Assembly: GCA_964600845.1 (NCBI GenBank)
Contig: CAZRJW010000016.1
Span: 1-24,484 of the forward strand
Direction of reading: 5' to 3'
DNA from: JAGOTP01 sp964600845
GTDB lineage: Bacteria; Patescibacteriota; Patescibacteriia; 2-12-FULL-60-25
Length of the DNA stretch: 24,484 bases
Positions 5,449 through 13,018 of the stretch are shown piece after piece; position 1 is the stretch's first letter; each line of letters begins with the position of its first letter. The notes beneath the pieces were generated by a model. It was given only the letters and a program-made list of their open reading frames with translations, was not told the origin of the DNA and ran no database searches. Position numbers and translations under genes: made by a program.

Positions 5449-8148
5449 ATGTCTGATGCTCTGGTCTCTGTTGTCTGTCCGCTCTGCCAAGGGGAAAGCC
5501 GAGCGATGATGAACTGTCGTTCCTGTAGCGGAACTGGCATCTACGTTCAGTATCCCTTCGGGCGCGTCTTTTGGAAGCCGTTGGTTTCGCAGGAGTTGTT
5601 CTTGGCGCGTAAGTGGCGTCGCTATTGGCAGCGTGCATTTGTTTTAGGGTTCACGCTGATTGCACTGGGTCTGTTGACTTGGCTCGTCGTGGCCATCGTG
5701 GGAACGGGAGCGGGAGTGACGGATTTGGTGACGAGCCGTTTCTGGATGGTCTTCGTTGGAACGCACAGCCTGGCTTTTTGGTGCTTCTGGTTGGTGTTGA
5801 GCCTGATCGTCTATCGCTTGGTCGGGATGGGGGAACAATTTGTCTCCTTGCCGAACTGGGGAAAGACAAAAGAGCAATGGAATGCGTGGCTAGCGCGGCA
5901 TACGCGTTCAGAGCAGCTGCACGATATTTCACCCCATCTTGAAGAAGCGACGTGGCATGTGCTGGATTCGGCGCTCGGTTTTGCCCAACAGCTTGGGAAG
6001 GCGGAAATTACTCCCATCCACTTATTTGCTGCGGCGTTGGTGAGCGACGAGGGTTCTGTTTTTTTGACGCGCTTAGGATTAACGCTTGATCGAACCAAAC
6101 AAGAGCTCGCAGTGCTCTTGCGAGATGGCCGTCCGGGGACGGATCCTGTGCTGTCTGCTCCTGCTCGCCAGATTTTGCTCGGAGCCTATGTGCGCGCCTT
6201 GGAAGCGGGGGGAAAAGCGATTGGGGTATCGGATGTCTTGCTGGGTAGCTTCAACGCCGACCCGCGTCTTCCGGTGATGTTGGATCGTCTGGGTTTTCCA
6301 GCCGTGCAAGTGGAGCAAGTAGCCGAATGGATTCGCCTGCAGACACACATGGAAGATGAGCGTGATCGCTTCGTGAAGCTTGCGTCGCTCAAGCCAAACA
6401 CGGCGATGGATCGCTTGATGACCGCACGTCAGACGCCAACACTTGAACAGTTTGCAGAAGATCTCACCCTTCTGGCACGTAACGGCTATATCAGTCCGAT
6501 TTTTGGACGTGAAGAAGAGGTCGAAGCGATTCTCCAGGCCTTTGATGGGAACGCACGTGGTGTTGTGTTAGTAGGTGAGGCAGGGGCAGGCAAAATGGCG
6601 CTGGTCGAAGCAGTTGCGCGTCGGATGGTGGAAGAAGACGTCCCACCGATTTTGTTTGATCGACGCTTGGTGTCGGTACATTTGCCTCGAATGATTGCGG
6701 CGGGAGATTCGGATGGGGCGCTTGAACGCTTGCTCGCGCTTTTGATGGAAGTGCGTCTGGGAGGAAATGCGATTCTTGTTTTGCAGGGGATTGATGTGCT
6801 CGCCGGAATTGGAACGGGTTCGCTGGACCTCTCGGAGGCCTTCGCTTCGGAGCTCGATCAGGGCGGCTTCTTCGTGATCGCGACGTGTACGCCTCAAGCT
6901 TGGACTGAGTCGATGGAACGCCGCACGTTAGGTTCGAAGCTCACCCGAGTAAATGTGAAAGCGCCGACGGTCGAAGAGGCTGTACCGATGCTTATGGTGC
7001 GTTCAGGGCATATCGAACATGAACAGGGTGTGTACTTCTCTTACGCTGCGTTGAATACAGCGACACAATTCGCGAATCGCTTTATTCGAGACATGGCCTT
7101 ACCTGAGAGTGCCTTAGATTTATTGCAGGCTTCGGCGGTTCTTGCGCGCACAACGCATGGAACGGGGAGCTTTGTTTCGCTGGAAGATGTGGCAACGGTT
7201 GTGCATCGAAAGACGGGGATTCCGGTCGAGGCGGTTGCAACGGATGAATCAGAGAAGTTACTCCACCTAGAAGAGCATCTTCACCAGCGAGTCATCGGCC
7301 AGAACGAAGCGGTTGTGCAGGTTGCGCAGGCATTACGCCGCGCGCGCGCTGATTTACGTGATGGTAAGCGTCCGATGGGTTCCTTCTTGTTCCTGGGGCC
7401 AACCGGTGTGGGAAAAACAGAGTTAGCTAAAGCGTTGGCGGATAACTACTTCGGCAGTGCGGAGACGATGGTTCGCCTCGACATGTCCGAGTATCAGGAT
7501 CGTCGTTCGATCGATCGTTTGATCGGAGCGGCCGGGGATACGAAGGGGGGATTGTTGACCGAAGCGATTCGTCTCAAGCCCTTCTCGCTCTTGTTGCTCG
7601 ATGAGTTGGAAAAAGCGCACCCAGATCTTCTGACCTTGTTCCTCCAGGTGTTGGACGATGGGCGTCTCACGGATGGAATCGGCCGCACAGTCGACTTCAC
7701 CCACACGATTATTATCGCGACATCCAATGCAAGCAGTAGCTTCATTCAGGACTCCGTAAAGCGCGGGGATACACACGAACAGATTCGGACAGGGTTGCTC
7801 GAACACGAATTGCGCGACACCTTCCGTCCAGAATTCCTGAATCGTTTTGATGGCGTCATCGTCTTCTCGCCACTCACGATCGATGATGTGACACGTATCG
7901 CCTGGCTCCTCATTAACCAAGTGATCAAAAAGCTAGAAGAAAAGGGTGTAACCTTCCAGGCGGATGATCAAGCGATTGAAGCGTTGGCGCGCGCGGGCTT
8001 TGATCCGCTGTATGGGGCACGTCCTCTGCGGCGCATCATTCAGGATCGCGTAGAGAACCAGCTGGCGGACGTGCTCTTGCGAGGCGAGCTTCCGCGCGGT
8101 ACACGAGTATTCATGCAATCCGACGGAACGTTGAAGATGTCTCACTAG
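5449..8148 (+). CDS. Membrane-anchored ClpB/ClpC-type AAA+ protein with degenerate first ATPase domain
   Basis: The 899-residue protein starts with a zinc-finger-like pair CPLC/CRSC (Cys10, 13, 23, 26), then two transmembrane helices (about 62-85 and 98-125), a double Clp N domain (about 160-285), and two AAA+ modules. The first module has GEAGAGKM at 376-383, where the Walker A Thr is Met, and LVLQGID around 446 where the Walker B Asp-Glu is Gln446-Gly447; it should not hydrolyse ATP. The second has intact Walker A GPTGVGKT (650-657), Walker B LLLLDE (Asp718, Glu719), a TSN sensor, FRPEFLNRF arginine-finger region and GARPLRR sensor 2. The aromatic pore loop expected before GGLLTEA is missing (IGAAGDTKGG, 692-701). 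No IGF/LGF-type ClpP-docking loop is visible. Probably a membrane-tethered remodelling ATPase, not a standard ClpC unfoldase; substrate unknown. Confidence 0.88.
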   Translation: MSDALVSVVCPLCQGESRAMMNCRSCSGTGIYVQYPFGRVFWKPLVSQELFLARKWRRYWQRAFVLGFTLIALGLLTWLVVAIVGTGAGVTDLVTSRFWMVFVGTHSLAFWCFWLVLSLIVYRLVGMGEQFVSLPNWGKTKEQWNAWLARHTRSEQLHDISPHLEEATWHVLDSALGFAQQLGKAEITPIHLFAAALVSDEGSVFLTRLGLTLDRTKQELAVLLRDGRPGTDPVLSAPARQILLGAYVRALEAGGKAIGVSDVLLGSFNADPRLPVMLDRLGFPAVQVEQVAEWIRLQTHMEDERDRFVKLASLKPNTAMDRLMTARQTPTLEQFAEDLTLLARNGYISPIFGREEEVEAILQAFDGNARGVVLVGEAGAGKMALVEAVARRMVEEDVPPILFDRRLVSVHLPRMIAAGDSDGALERLLALLMEVRLGGNAILVLQGIDVLAGIGTGSLDLSEAFASELDQGGFFVIATCTPQAWTESMERRTLGSKLTRVNVKAPTVEEAVPMLMVRSGHIEHEQGVYFSYAALNTATQFANRFIRDMALPESALDLLQASAVLARTTHGTGSFVSLEDVATVVHRKTGIPVEAVATDESEKLLHLEEHLHQRVIGQNEAVVQVAQALRRARADLRDGKRPMGSFLFLGPTGVGKTELAKALADNYFGSAETMVRLDMSEYQDRRSIDRLIGAAGDTKGGLLTEAIRLKPFSLLLLDELEKAHPDLLTLFLQVLDDGRLTDGIGRTVDFTHTIIIATSNASSSFIQDSVKRGDTHEQIRTGLLEHELRDTFRPEFLNRFDGVIVFSPLTIDDVTRIAWLLINQVIKKLEEKGVTFQADDQAIEALARAGFDPLYGARPLRRIIQDRVENQLADVLLRGELPRGTRVFMQSDGTLKMSH

Positions 8149-8155
8149 CGAGGCT

Positions 8156-9117
8156 ATGGATACCCAGCTCCTCCTCACCTGTCTGCTCGTTATTGGGCTG
8201 TCTGCCGGCGCTTCCTATGGGATGAGTTTTGTTTCTCGCTGGATCGCGAAACGCGCAAAAGCGATCGACGAGCCAAAAGGAGGAAAAAAGATCCACCGCG
8301 TCGCGACGCCACTCTTTGGCGGGTTAGGATTGTTTGTCGTGGGTATGGTCGGAGTCGCGGGGATGGCGAAGCTTGGGTGGCTGTCTCCCGCGCTCTCCAC
8401 CACACAGCTCTTAGGATTTGGGTTGGGTGCCTTCATTTTATTGGTGGTTGGGTTGATTGATGATCGTTGGGTTCTCCCCCCGCGGGTTCTGCTCCCGCTC
8501 TACGCGCTCGCGTGTCTGTGTGTGGTTGTAAGCGGAACAAGCGTCCGTTTGATTACCAATCCCGCTGGAGGCGTCTTCTCGCTCGTTACAGACCAATGGA
8601 GCTTCCTTGGAGGGCGTTTCCTCTTCGCCTGGCCCGCCGACATCCTGACGGTGATTTGGCTGCTCGTCCTCTTATTTGCGACCAAGCTGATGGATGGCTT
8701 GGATGGACTCGTAAGCGGTCAAGCCTCGATCGGAGCAGGTATTATTTTATTGCTCTGTTTGCTGCCCGCGTATCATTTGCCGGCGATCGCCCTGTTGTCG
8801 GCGTTGATGCTCGGGGCCTATTTGGGGTTCTTGCCCGCGAACATTTTTCCTGCGAAACAGTTCTTAGGAGAGTCGGGGAGTACGCTGGCCGGATTTATGC
8901 TGGGCTTTCTGGCGATTGCTTCTGGAGCGAAGCTTGCAACCGCCCTCATGGCCGTTGGTGTTGCGTTGATTGATATCGCCCTCGTGATCTTCGGCCGCAT
9001 GCGTCGTCGCGCCCCCATTACGCAAGGAGATCGCACGCACCTCCACCACCAACTGCTCGACGCAGGTTTTACGCAGCGTCGTGCCGTTGGGATCCTGTGG
9101 TCGATAGGTCTGGTCTT
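8156..9117 (+). CDS. Polyprenyl-phosphate phosphosugar transferase, WecA/MraY superfamily (3' end in gap)
   Basis: These integral membrane enzymes move a sugar-1-phosphate from a UDP-sugar to a polyprenyl phosphate, the first step of glycan assembly on a lipid carrier. About 320 residues are seen before the N gap. Many transmembrane segments are present with KIHRVATPLFGG (45-56), IDDR (Asp102, Asp103), MDGLDGL (Asp180, Asp183) and HLHH (295-298). The HLHH form after PITQGDRT points to the WecA/TagO branch, not MraY. Two sites deviate: the Asn pair usually before the DGLDG motif reads FATKLMD, and the usual GDxGS Mg-binding Asp is Glu239 (LGESGS). It likely starts the glycan pathway used by the sugar genes at 10013-16351. 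The long reading frame continuing past the N run into the DUF192 gene is an artefact. Confidence 0.85.
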
Positions 9118-9217
9118 NNNNNNNNNNNNNNNNNNNNNNNNNNNNNNNNNNNNNNNNNNNNNNNNNNNNNNNNNNNNNNNNNNNNNNNNNNNNNNNNNNN
9201 NNNNNNNNNNNNNNNNN
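9118..9217. other. Assembly gap of 100 N
   Basis: Exactly 100 N in a row, the common placeholder length for a scaffold gap of unknown size. The 3' end of the phosphosugar transferase gene and the 5' end of the DUF192 gene lie in it, and further genes may be missing. Confidence 0.99.
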
Positions 9218-9577
9218 TTCCAGACGGTTTCTCTTGGCTCTAAAGCCTACCGCCTCGAAGTGGTAAAGACAGACGAAGCCCGCAATCAGGGGTTGTCTGG
9301 TCGTGATGCGCTTTTGCCGGGTACGGGGATGCTGTTCCTCTTCGACACAGCCGACCGCTACAGTTTCTGGATGGAAAAAATGCGCTTCCCGATCGATATC
9401 GTGTTCTTGAACAACGGCACGATCGTGAATATCGCCAACGAGGTTCAGCCCCCAAAGACAGCCACAGAGCCTCCGGCGACCGTTCGTCCACAGCAGCTCA
9501 TCAATCAAGTGATCGAAATTCCTGCAGGGGATGCGGACGTTTTGGGGCTAAAAGTAGGGCAAAAAGTCAATCTATAG
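9218..9577 (+). CDS. DUF192 family protein (5' end in gap)
   Basis: About 119 C-terminal residues remain. The core FWMEKMRFPIDIVFL, the upstream GLSGRDALLPGTGMLFLF stretch and the closing EIPAGDADVLGLKVGQ are characteristic of DUF192, a small beta-rich domain of unknown function usually found as an exported or lipid-anchored protein. The N-terminus, where a signal peptide would lie, is hidden by the gap, so export cannot be tested. It ends 28 bases before the rplU promoter. Confidence 0.88.
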   Translation, partial: FQTVSLGSKAYRLEVVKTDEARNQGLSGRDALLPGTGMLFLFDTADRYSFWMEKMRFPIDIVFLNNGTIVNIANEVQPPKTATEPPATVRPQQLINQVIEIPAGDADVLGLKVGQKVNL

Positions 9578-9605
9578 GGCTTTTTTACGAAAAGAGACGA
9601 GATCA

Positions 9606-9635
9606 TTGACACGACATCCCTTTTTTCGCTATAGT
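9606..9635 (+). promoter_or_regulatory. Promoter of rplU
   Basis: A consensus TTGACA at 9606-9611 and TATAGT at 9630-9635 are separated by 18 bases. The expected transcription start near 9642 gives a leader of only about ten bases with no Shine-Dalgarno, unlike the longer leaders usual for ribosomal protein genes. One of the clearest promoters in the window. Confidence 0.85.
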
Positions 9636-9652
9636 CTGGGCCATCCACACCT

Positions 9653-9952
9653 ATGATTGCTGTCATCAAAACCGGGGGAAAACAGTACCTCGTCGAAGAA
9701 GGAGACGTCATTTCCGTTGAGAAATTGGACGTTGAAACCGGGAAAACGCTTCAGCTCGAAACGCTGATGAAGGCCGACGGCGATAAGCTTGAGCTCGGTG
9801 CTCCTGCGTTGTCTGCAATGGTTTCCGTTGAAATCATGGCCCACGGCCGCGACAAGAAGATCGAAGTTGTGAAGTACAAGGCCAAGTCTCGCTACACACG
9901 TCGTGTCGGGCACCGCCAAGCGTTCACCAAGATCAAGATCACCAAGATCTAA
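9653..9952 (+). CDS. rplU: 50S ribosomal protein L21
   Basis: L21 binds 23S rRNA in the large subunit. The 99-residue length is normal. The start MIAVIKTGGKQYLVEEGD and the end with TRRVGHRQAFTKIKI are the family signatures. The usual partner rpmA (L27) does not follow; a strong terminator comes directly after, so rplU is a single-gene unit here. It is read from the consensus promoter just upstream with a very short leader. Confidence 0.98.
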   Translation: MIAVIKTGGKQYLVEEGDVISVEKLDVETGKTLQLETLMKADGDKLELGAPALSAMVSVEIMAHGRDKKIEVVKYKAKSRYTRRVGHRQAFTKIKITKI

Positions 9953-9964
9953 TCAAGGACAACG

Positions 9965-9996
9965 AAAAACGCTCCATCCTCGGATGGAGCGTTTTT
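9965..9996. terminator. Bidirectional Rho-independent terminator between rplU and the glycan operon
   Basis: A perfect 15-base inverted repeat (9965-9979 and 9982-9996) with core CGCTCCATCC/GGATGGAGCG is flanked by five A on the left and five T on the right. It can therefore end rplU on the plus strand and the converging methyltransferase gene (stop at 10013) on the minus strand. Confidence 0.93.
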
Positions 9997-10012
9997 GTAT
10001 CTCGCCGTGTTT

Positions 10013-10789
10013 TTACGATTTGTCCCAGCGATAGACGCGATACGACCAGAAGAAGGAGGGGAGTAGTCGAGCGACCTGTTCCCAGGCGGACAGAGTCAGG
10101 CTAATGGGCCCCTTCACTAATCTTCGAAGAGAAGCAGAGAGGCGATAGTTCCAGAGCATCCGCCACAGCGCCGAAGGGGACTTACGGGTGACGTGGACAT
10201 TCGGCAAAAGACGGTTTACATAGGATTCTGTTGTCTGCCGCACAAACTTCTCTTCAGGAATGATGATCGACTGAAAGAGAATACAAGGATTGTTGGCGTT
10301 TGGCTCGATCGCAAAGGCGGAGCCGGATTTCTTTGTAACGCGCAGCATCTCTTTCACGAAGGCGGTTTGTTGTTCGGCGCTTTCCAAATGGTGCAAGACA
10401 TCACGACAATAGGTCAGATCAAAATACTCATCAGGCCAGGGGAGCTTGAGGCCATCCCCCTGAACGATCTCACCGAGTCCGTGTTGAAGAGCGAATTCGA
10501 CTGCAGGTAGGCAAGGGTCGATCCCATAGAACTGAATCCGTTCTTTCAAAAGAGGCTCTTGTTGCAAGAGGGCTAAGTTCACGCCCTCTCCACACCCACT
10601 CTCTAAGACCTTCAGCGGACTGTTCGCACGAATTTCTTCGTTTAACCGAGCAACGAGCGGGCTCAGCGTTTCTTTCTCACGGGACGTAACCAATGAGTCG
10701 TTTGTCTGCCAGTTAAAGCGTTCGGTGTAGGACGTTTTTTCGAAGTAGGAAACCTGAGCGTCGAGATGGGTTTTTCCTGAGCTCTCCAT
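10013..10789 (-). CDS. Class I SAM-dependent methyltransferase, last gene of the glycan operon
   Basis: The 258-residue product has SAM motif I VLESGCGEG (61-69), the acidic IDPC of strand 2, a GDGLKLPWPDEYFDLTYC stretch and the DVLHHLE motif, matching the UbiE/Methyltransf_11 type. After the methyltransferase core comes a basic C-terminal part with amphipathic or hydrophobic helices that may lie on the membrane. ATG at 10789 was chosen over an upstream start inside the preceding gene, because it follows that gene's stop after one base, implying translational coupling. Likely modifies a sugar or lipid-linked intermediate; the substrate cannot be told. Confidence 0.82.
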   Translation of the reverse strand: MESSGKTHLDAQVSYFEKTSYTERFNWQTNDSLVTSREKETLSPLVARLNEEIRANSPLKVLESGCGEGVNLALLQQEPLLKERIQFYGIDPCLPAVEFALQHGLGEIVQGDGLKLPWPDEYFDLTYCRDVLHHLESAEQQTAFVKEMLRVTKKSGSAFAIEPNANNPCILFQSIIIPEEKFVRQTTESYVNRLLPNVHVTRKSPSALWRMLWNYRLSASLRRLVKGPISLTLSAWEQVARLLPSFFWSYRVYRWDKS

Positions 10790-10790
10790 A

Positions 10791-12215
10791 CTATTTAATG
10801 AAGTACAGCTTCTTCGCGGCAAAGGCGCACATACGGATCAGTAACCAGCCATCACGGAAGCGATTGATGTTCGTCTCGCCGTAGGTACGGTCCTTGTAGT
10901 GGATCGGAATTTCTTGCATCTTCAAGTTCAGCTTCGCTGCACCGAAAATAAGATCAAAGTCTCCGAACGGGTCGAAGTTCCCAAAGTAGGAACGGGCGCG
11001 GCTGAGTTGCTCGTAGTCAGTCTTCCAAAGACATTTGGTCCCACAGAGTGTGTCAGAGAAGGTTTGGCCCAAGAGCGCACTGAGCGTGATACCAAAGAAT
11101 TGATTCCCAAGCCAGTTCAAAGGGCGCATGGCGCGTGACTCCATTGGGTAGACGAGGCGCGTTCCTTGCACGTAATCGGTAATGCGCTTCGCGAGAATGT
11201 CGTAGAACTTCGGTAATGTCTCTGGCGTGACCGTTAAGTCCGCATCCAAAATCATAAGGATGTCGCCGGTGGCCATATCGAAGCCTTTGCGTACGGCGTC
11301 GCCTTTCCCTTTTCCGGTTTGTTGCGCGTAGACGACCGAGAAAGGCCACTTTTCGGCAGCAACTTCTTGAATCCGCTTCCAGGTATCATCCTTGGAATGA
11401 CCTTCGATGAAGACGACCTCGAGCGCTCCCGGGAAGCTCGGCATCCGCTCTAAAGCCGCACGAATGTTCCCCGACTCATTTCGTGCGGGGATGATGACGG
11501 ACAAAGAGGGGGTGACAGGAAGCGTTTGGGTGAACGGATCTGGACGAGCAATTAGGTATTCGATCGCGCAAAAGCGACGAATGAGCGGAAGACGGGCAAT
11601 GTAGCGGTTAACGAAATTCGAAATGAGCGGAATGTAAATCGGGAGCAAGCAGAATTTGCCGGTGCGAATGACATCGAGTCCGGCGAGCTCCATCAGGCGG
11701 GCTGTTTGGCGCAGTCCAAGCCAGCTCGCGTATTTTCGAGGTTGAGCGAGGCCTAGGCGTGCGGCGATGCGCATCGGGATGTTCCAGAAGGGGTTTACCT
11801 TGGTGAACACGAGTCGTGTGCGCGCGTGGCAGAGTTTCCGCGCTTGTTCGAGAACCGTTTGAATGTCTTCAGAGTAGCTTAAAAAGTCAGCGCCGATGAC
11901 GTAGTCGAAGGGCTCTGTTTCAGGCAGGTCTTTAATCGCATCGCCTTCCATCCAATGTCCATGTGGATTTCGTTCTTTGGCTTTTGCGACCATTGAAGGG
12001 CTGATATCGATTCCAGATACCCGTTCAGGCTGGAGCGAGGCAGCGAGCGAACCATCACCCATGCCGAGCTCGAAAACGCTCGCCTTAGCGGGGACGATGA
12101 ATTGAAACCAACGCTCAAGCGATTGGTAGTAATAGCTATTCCGCTTGTGCCAGGCATCGTATTTGCCGGCGTGGGCTTCGGTGTATTCTTTGACGGAGAG
12201 AGTGGAGGGGGTCAT
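10791..12215 (-). CDS. Methyltransferase-GT2 glycosyltransferase fusion protein
   Basis: One 474-residue chain carries two enzymes. Residues about 1-225 form a SAM methyltransferase: VFELGMGDG at 47-55, IDIS in strand 2, FDYVIGAD. Residues about 237-474 form a family 2 glycosyltransferase of the polyprenyl-phosphate mannose synthase type: SLSVIIPARNESGNI, then the nucleotide-sugar Asp-X-Asp at 324-326 (ILDADLTV), SDTLCGTKCL and the FDLIFGAAKL region. No long C-terminal membrane domain is present. It overlaps the upstream FkbM gene by four bases (ATGA-type junction) and the next methyltransferase begins one base after its stop. Expected role: make or extend a lipid-linked sugar and methylate that or a related intermediate. 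Confidence 0.88.
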   Translation of the reverse strand: MTPSTLSVKEYTEAHAGKYDAWHKRNSYYYQSLERWFQFIVPAKASVFELGMGDGSLAASLQPERVSGIDISPSMVAKAKERNPHGHWMEGDAIKDLPETEPFDYVIGADFLSYSEDIQTVLEQARKLCHARTRLVFTKVNPFWNIPMRIAARLGLAQPRKYASWLGLRQTARLMELAGLDVIRTGKFCLLPIYIPLISNFVNRYIARLPLIRRFCAIEYLIARPDPFTQTLPVTPSLSVIIPARNESGNIRAALERMPSFPGALEVVFIEGHSKDDTWKRIQEVAAEKWPFSVVYAQQTGKGKGDAVRKGFDMATGDILMILDADLTVTPETLPKFYDILAKRITDYVQGTRLVYPMESRAMRPLNWLGNQFFGITLSALLGQTFSDTLCGTKCLWKTDYEQLSRARSYFGNFDPFGDFDLIFGAAKLNLKMQEIPIHYKDRTYGETNINRFRDGWLLIRMCAFAAKKLYFIK

Positions 12216-13015
12216 ACGGAGGACGCGGGCGTAGGGGTGAGGGTGACATCCATGTAGGCGTCGGTTTGTTCAATCGCTTCGACCTTTTGGAGGGTATCGG
12301 CCGCTCCTTCATAGCCTAAACGCGCGCAGAGTGCCAACAGTTCTTTGGCAGAAGAGCCAGCCTTCTTCAGACCGTAGGGCCAGACTTCCATATGAATCAC
12401 GGGCTTCTGGGTGAGTCCTTGAAGCCACTCAGACATCCCAGACAAAACAGGATATTCGTAGCCTTGAACATCGATCTTGATAAAACGGACGTTCTGGAAG
12501 AGCTCAGGCGATTCCTGGGCGAGCGAGGAGAGACTCCGAACCTGTACGGCGATTTGTTTGGTGTGGGTCATCCCTTCCGCATCGAGCACCATGCGGTTGT
12601 CGGCGCGGTTTGAAGCGTTCTGGAAGAGTTGCTCAACGCCGTCCTGTGCGCCTAAGGCGACGGGAAAGAGTTGAATGCGATCAAGTCCACGTTGTTTCAG
12701 ATGAAACTGAAAGACATCGACCATGATCGGATCTGGCTCAAAGGCGAGCACACGGCCTTCCGGGCCAACCGCCTGACGGAAGAACGCAGCGGTTACCCCG
12801 ACGTTCGCGCCAATATCTAAGACCGTCGATCCAGGTGGAATGAGTGCGCCTAACTGTTTCAGATCGCGTGACTCGAAGAGAAACTTAAACCCACGATACA
12901 ATCCAAGGTAGACACGTTTGCCGAGAGGGCGGGCGAGGACACGTTCCGTAAACAGATGCCGAGACACGGCTTGTCCGAGGTGTTGTACCTGTGAGCGTAG
13001 AAGATGATCAGACAT
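12212..13015 (-). CDS. FkbM family methyltransferase
   Basis: FkbM-type enzymes are SAM-dependent O-methyltransferases common in polysaccharide and natural-product gene clusters. The 267-residue protein has motif I VLDIGANVG (65-73), AFEPDP after strand 2, a central asparagine-rich segment, and the family hallmark IKIDVQGYE followed by HMEVWP. Located second in the minus-strand glycan operon, three bases after the GT-C gene and overlapping the methyltransferase-GT2 fusion by four bases. Most likely caps or decorates a glycan hydroxyl; the exact acceptor is unknown. Confidence 0.9.
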   Translation of the reverse strand: MSDHLLRSQVQHLGQAVSRHLFTERVLARPLGKRVYLGLYRGFKFLFESRDLKQLGALIPPGSTVLDIGANVGVTAAFFRQAVGPEGRVLAFEPDPIMVDVFQFHLKQRGLDRIQLFPVALGAQDGVEQLFQNASNRADNRMVLDAEGMTHTKQIAVQVRSLSSLAQESPELFQNVRFIKIDVQGYEYPVLSGMSEWLQGLTQKPVIHMEVWPYGLKKAGSSAKELLALCARLGYEGAADTLQKVEAIEQTDAYMDVTLTPTPASSV

Positions 13016-13018
13016 ACG

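Noticed and set aside
7423..7920. Open frame (165 codons) on the minus strand opposite the Clp-like D2 domain
   Set aside because: It mirrors the conserved Walker A/B region of the sense gene and has no independent evidence.
8156..9577. Single 473-residue protein spanning the N run
   Set aside because: The frame is open only because the N run contains no stop; the halves are a membrane phosphosugar transferase and a DUF192 domain, with an unknown distance between them.
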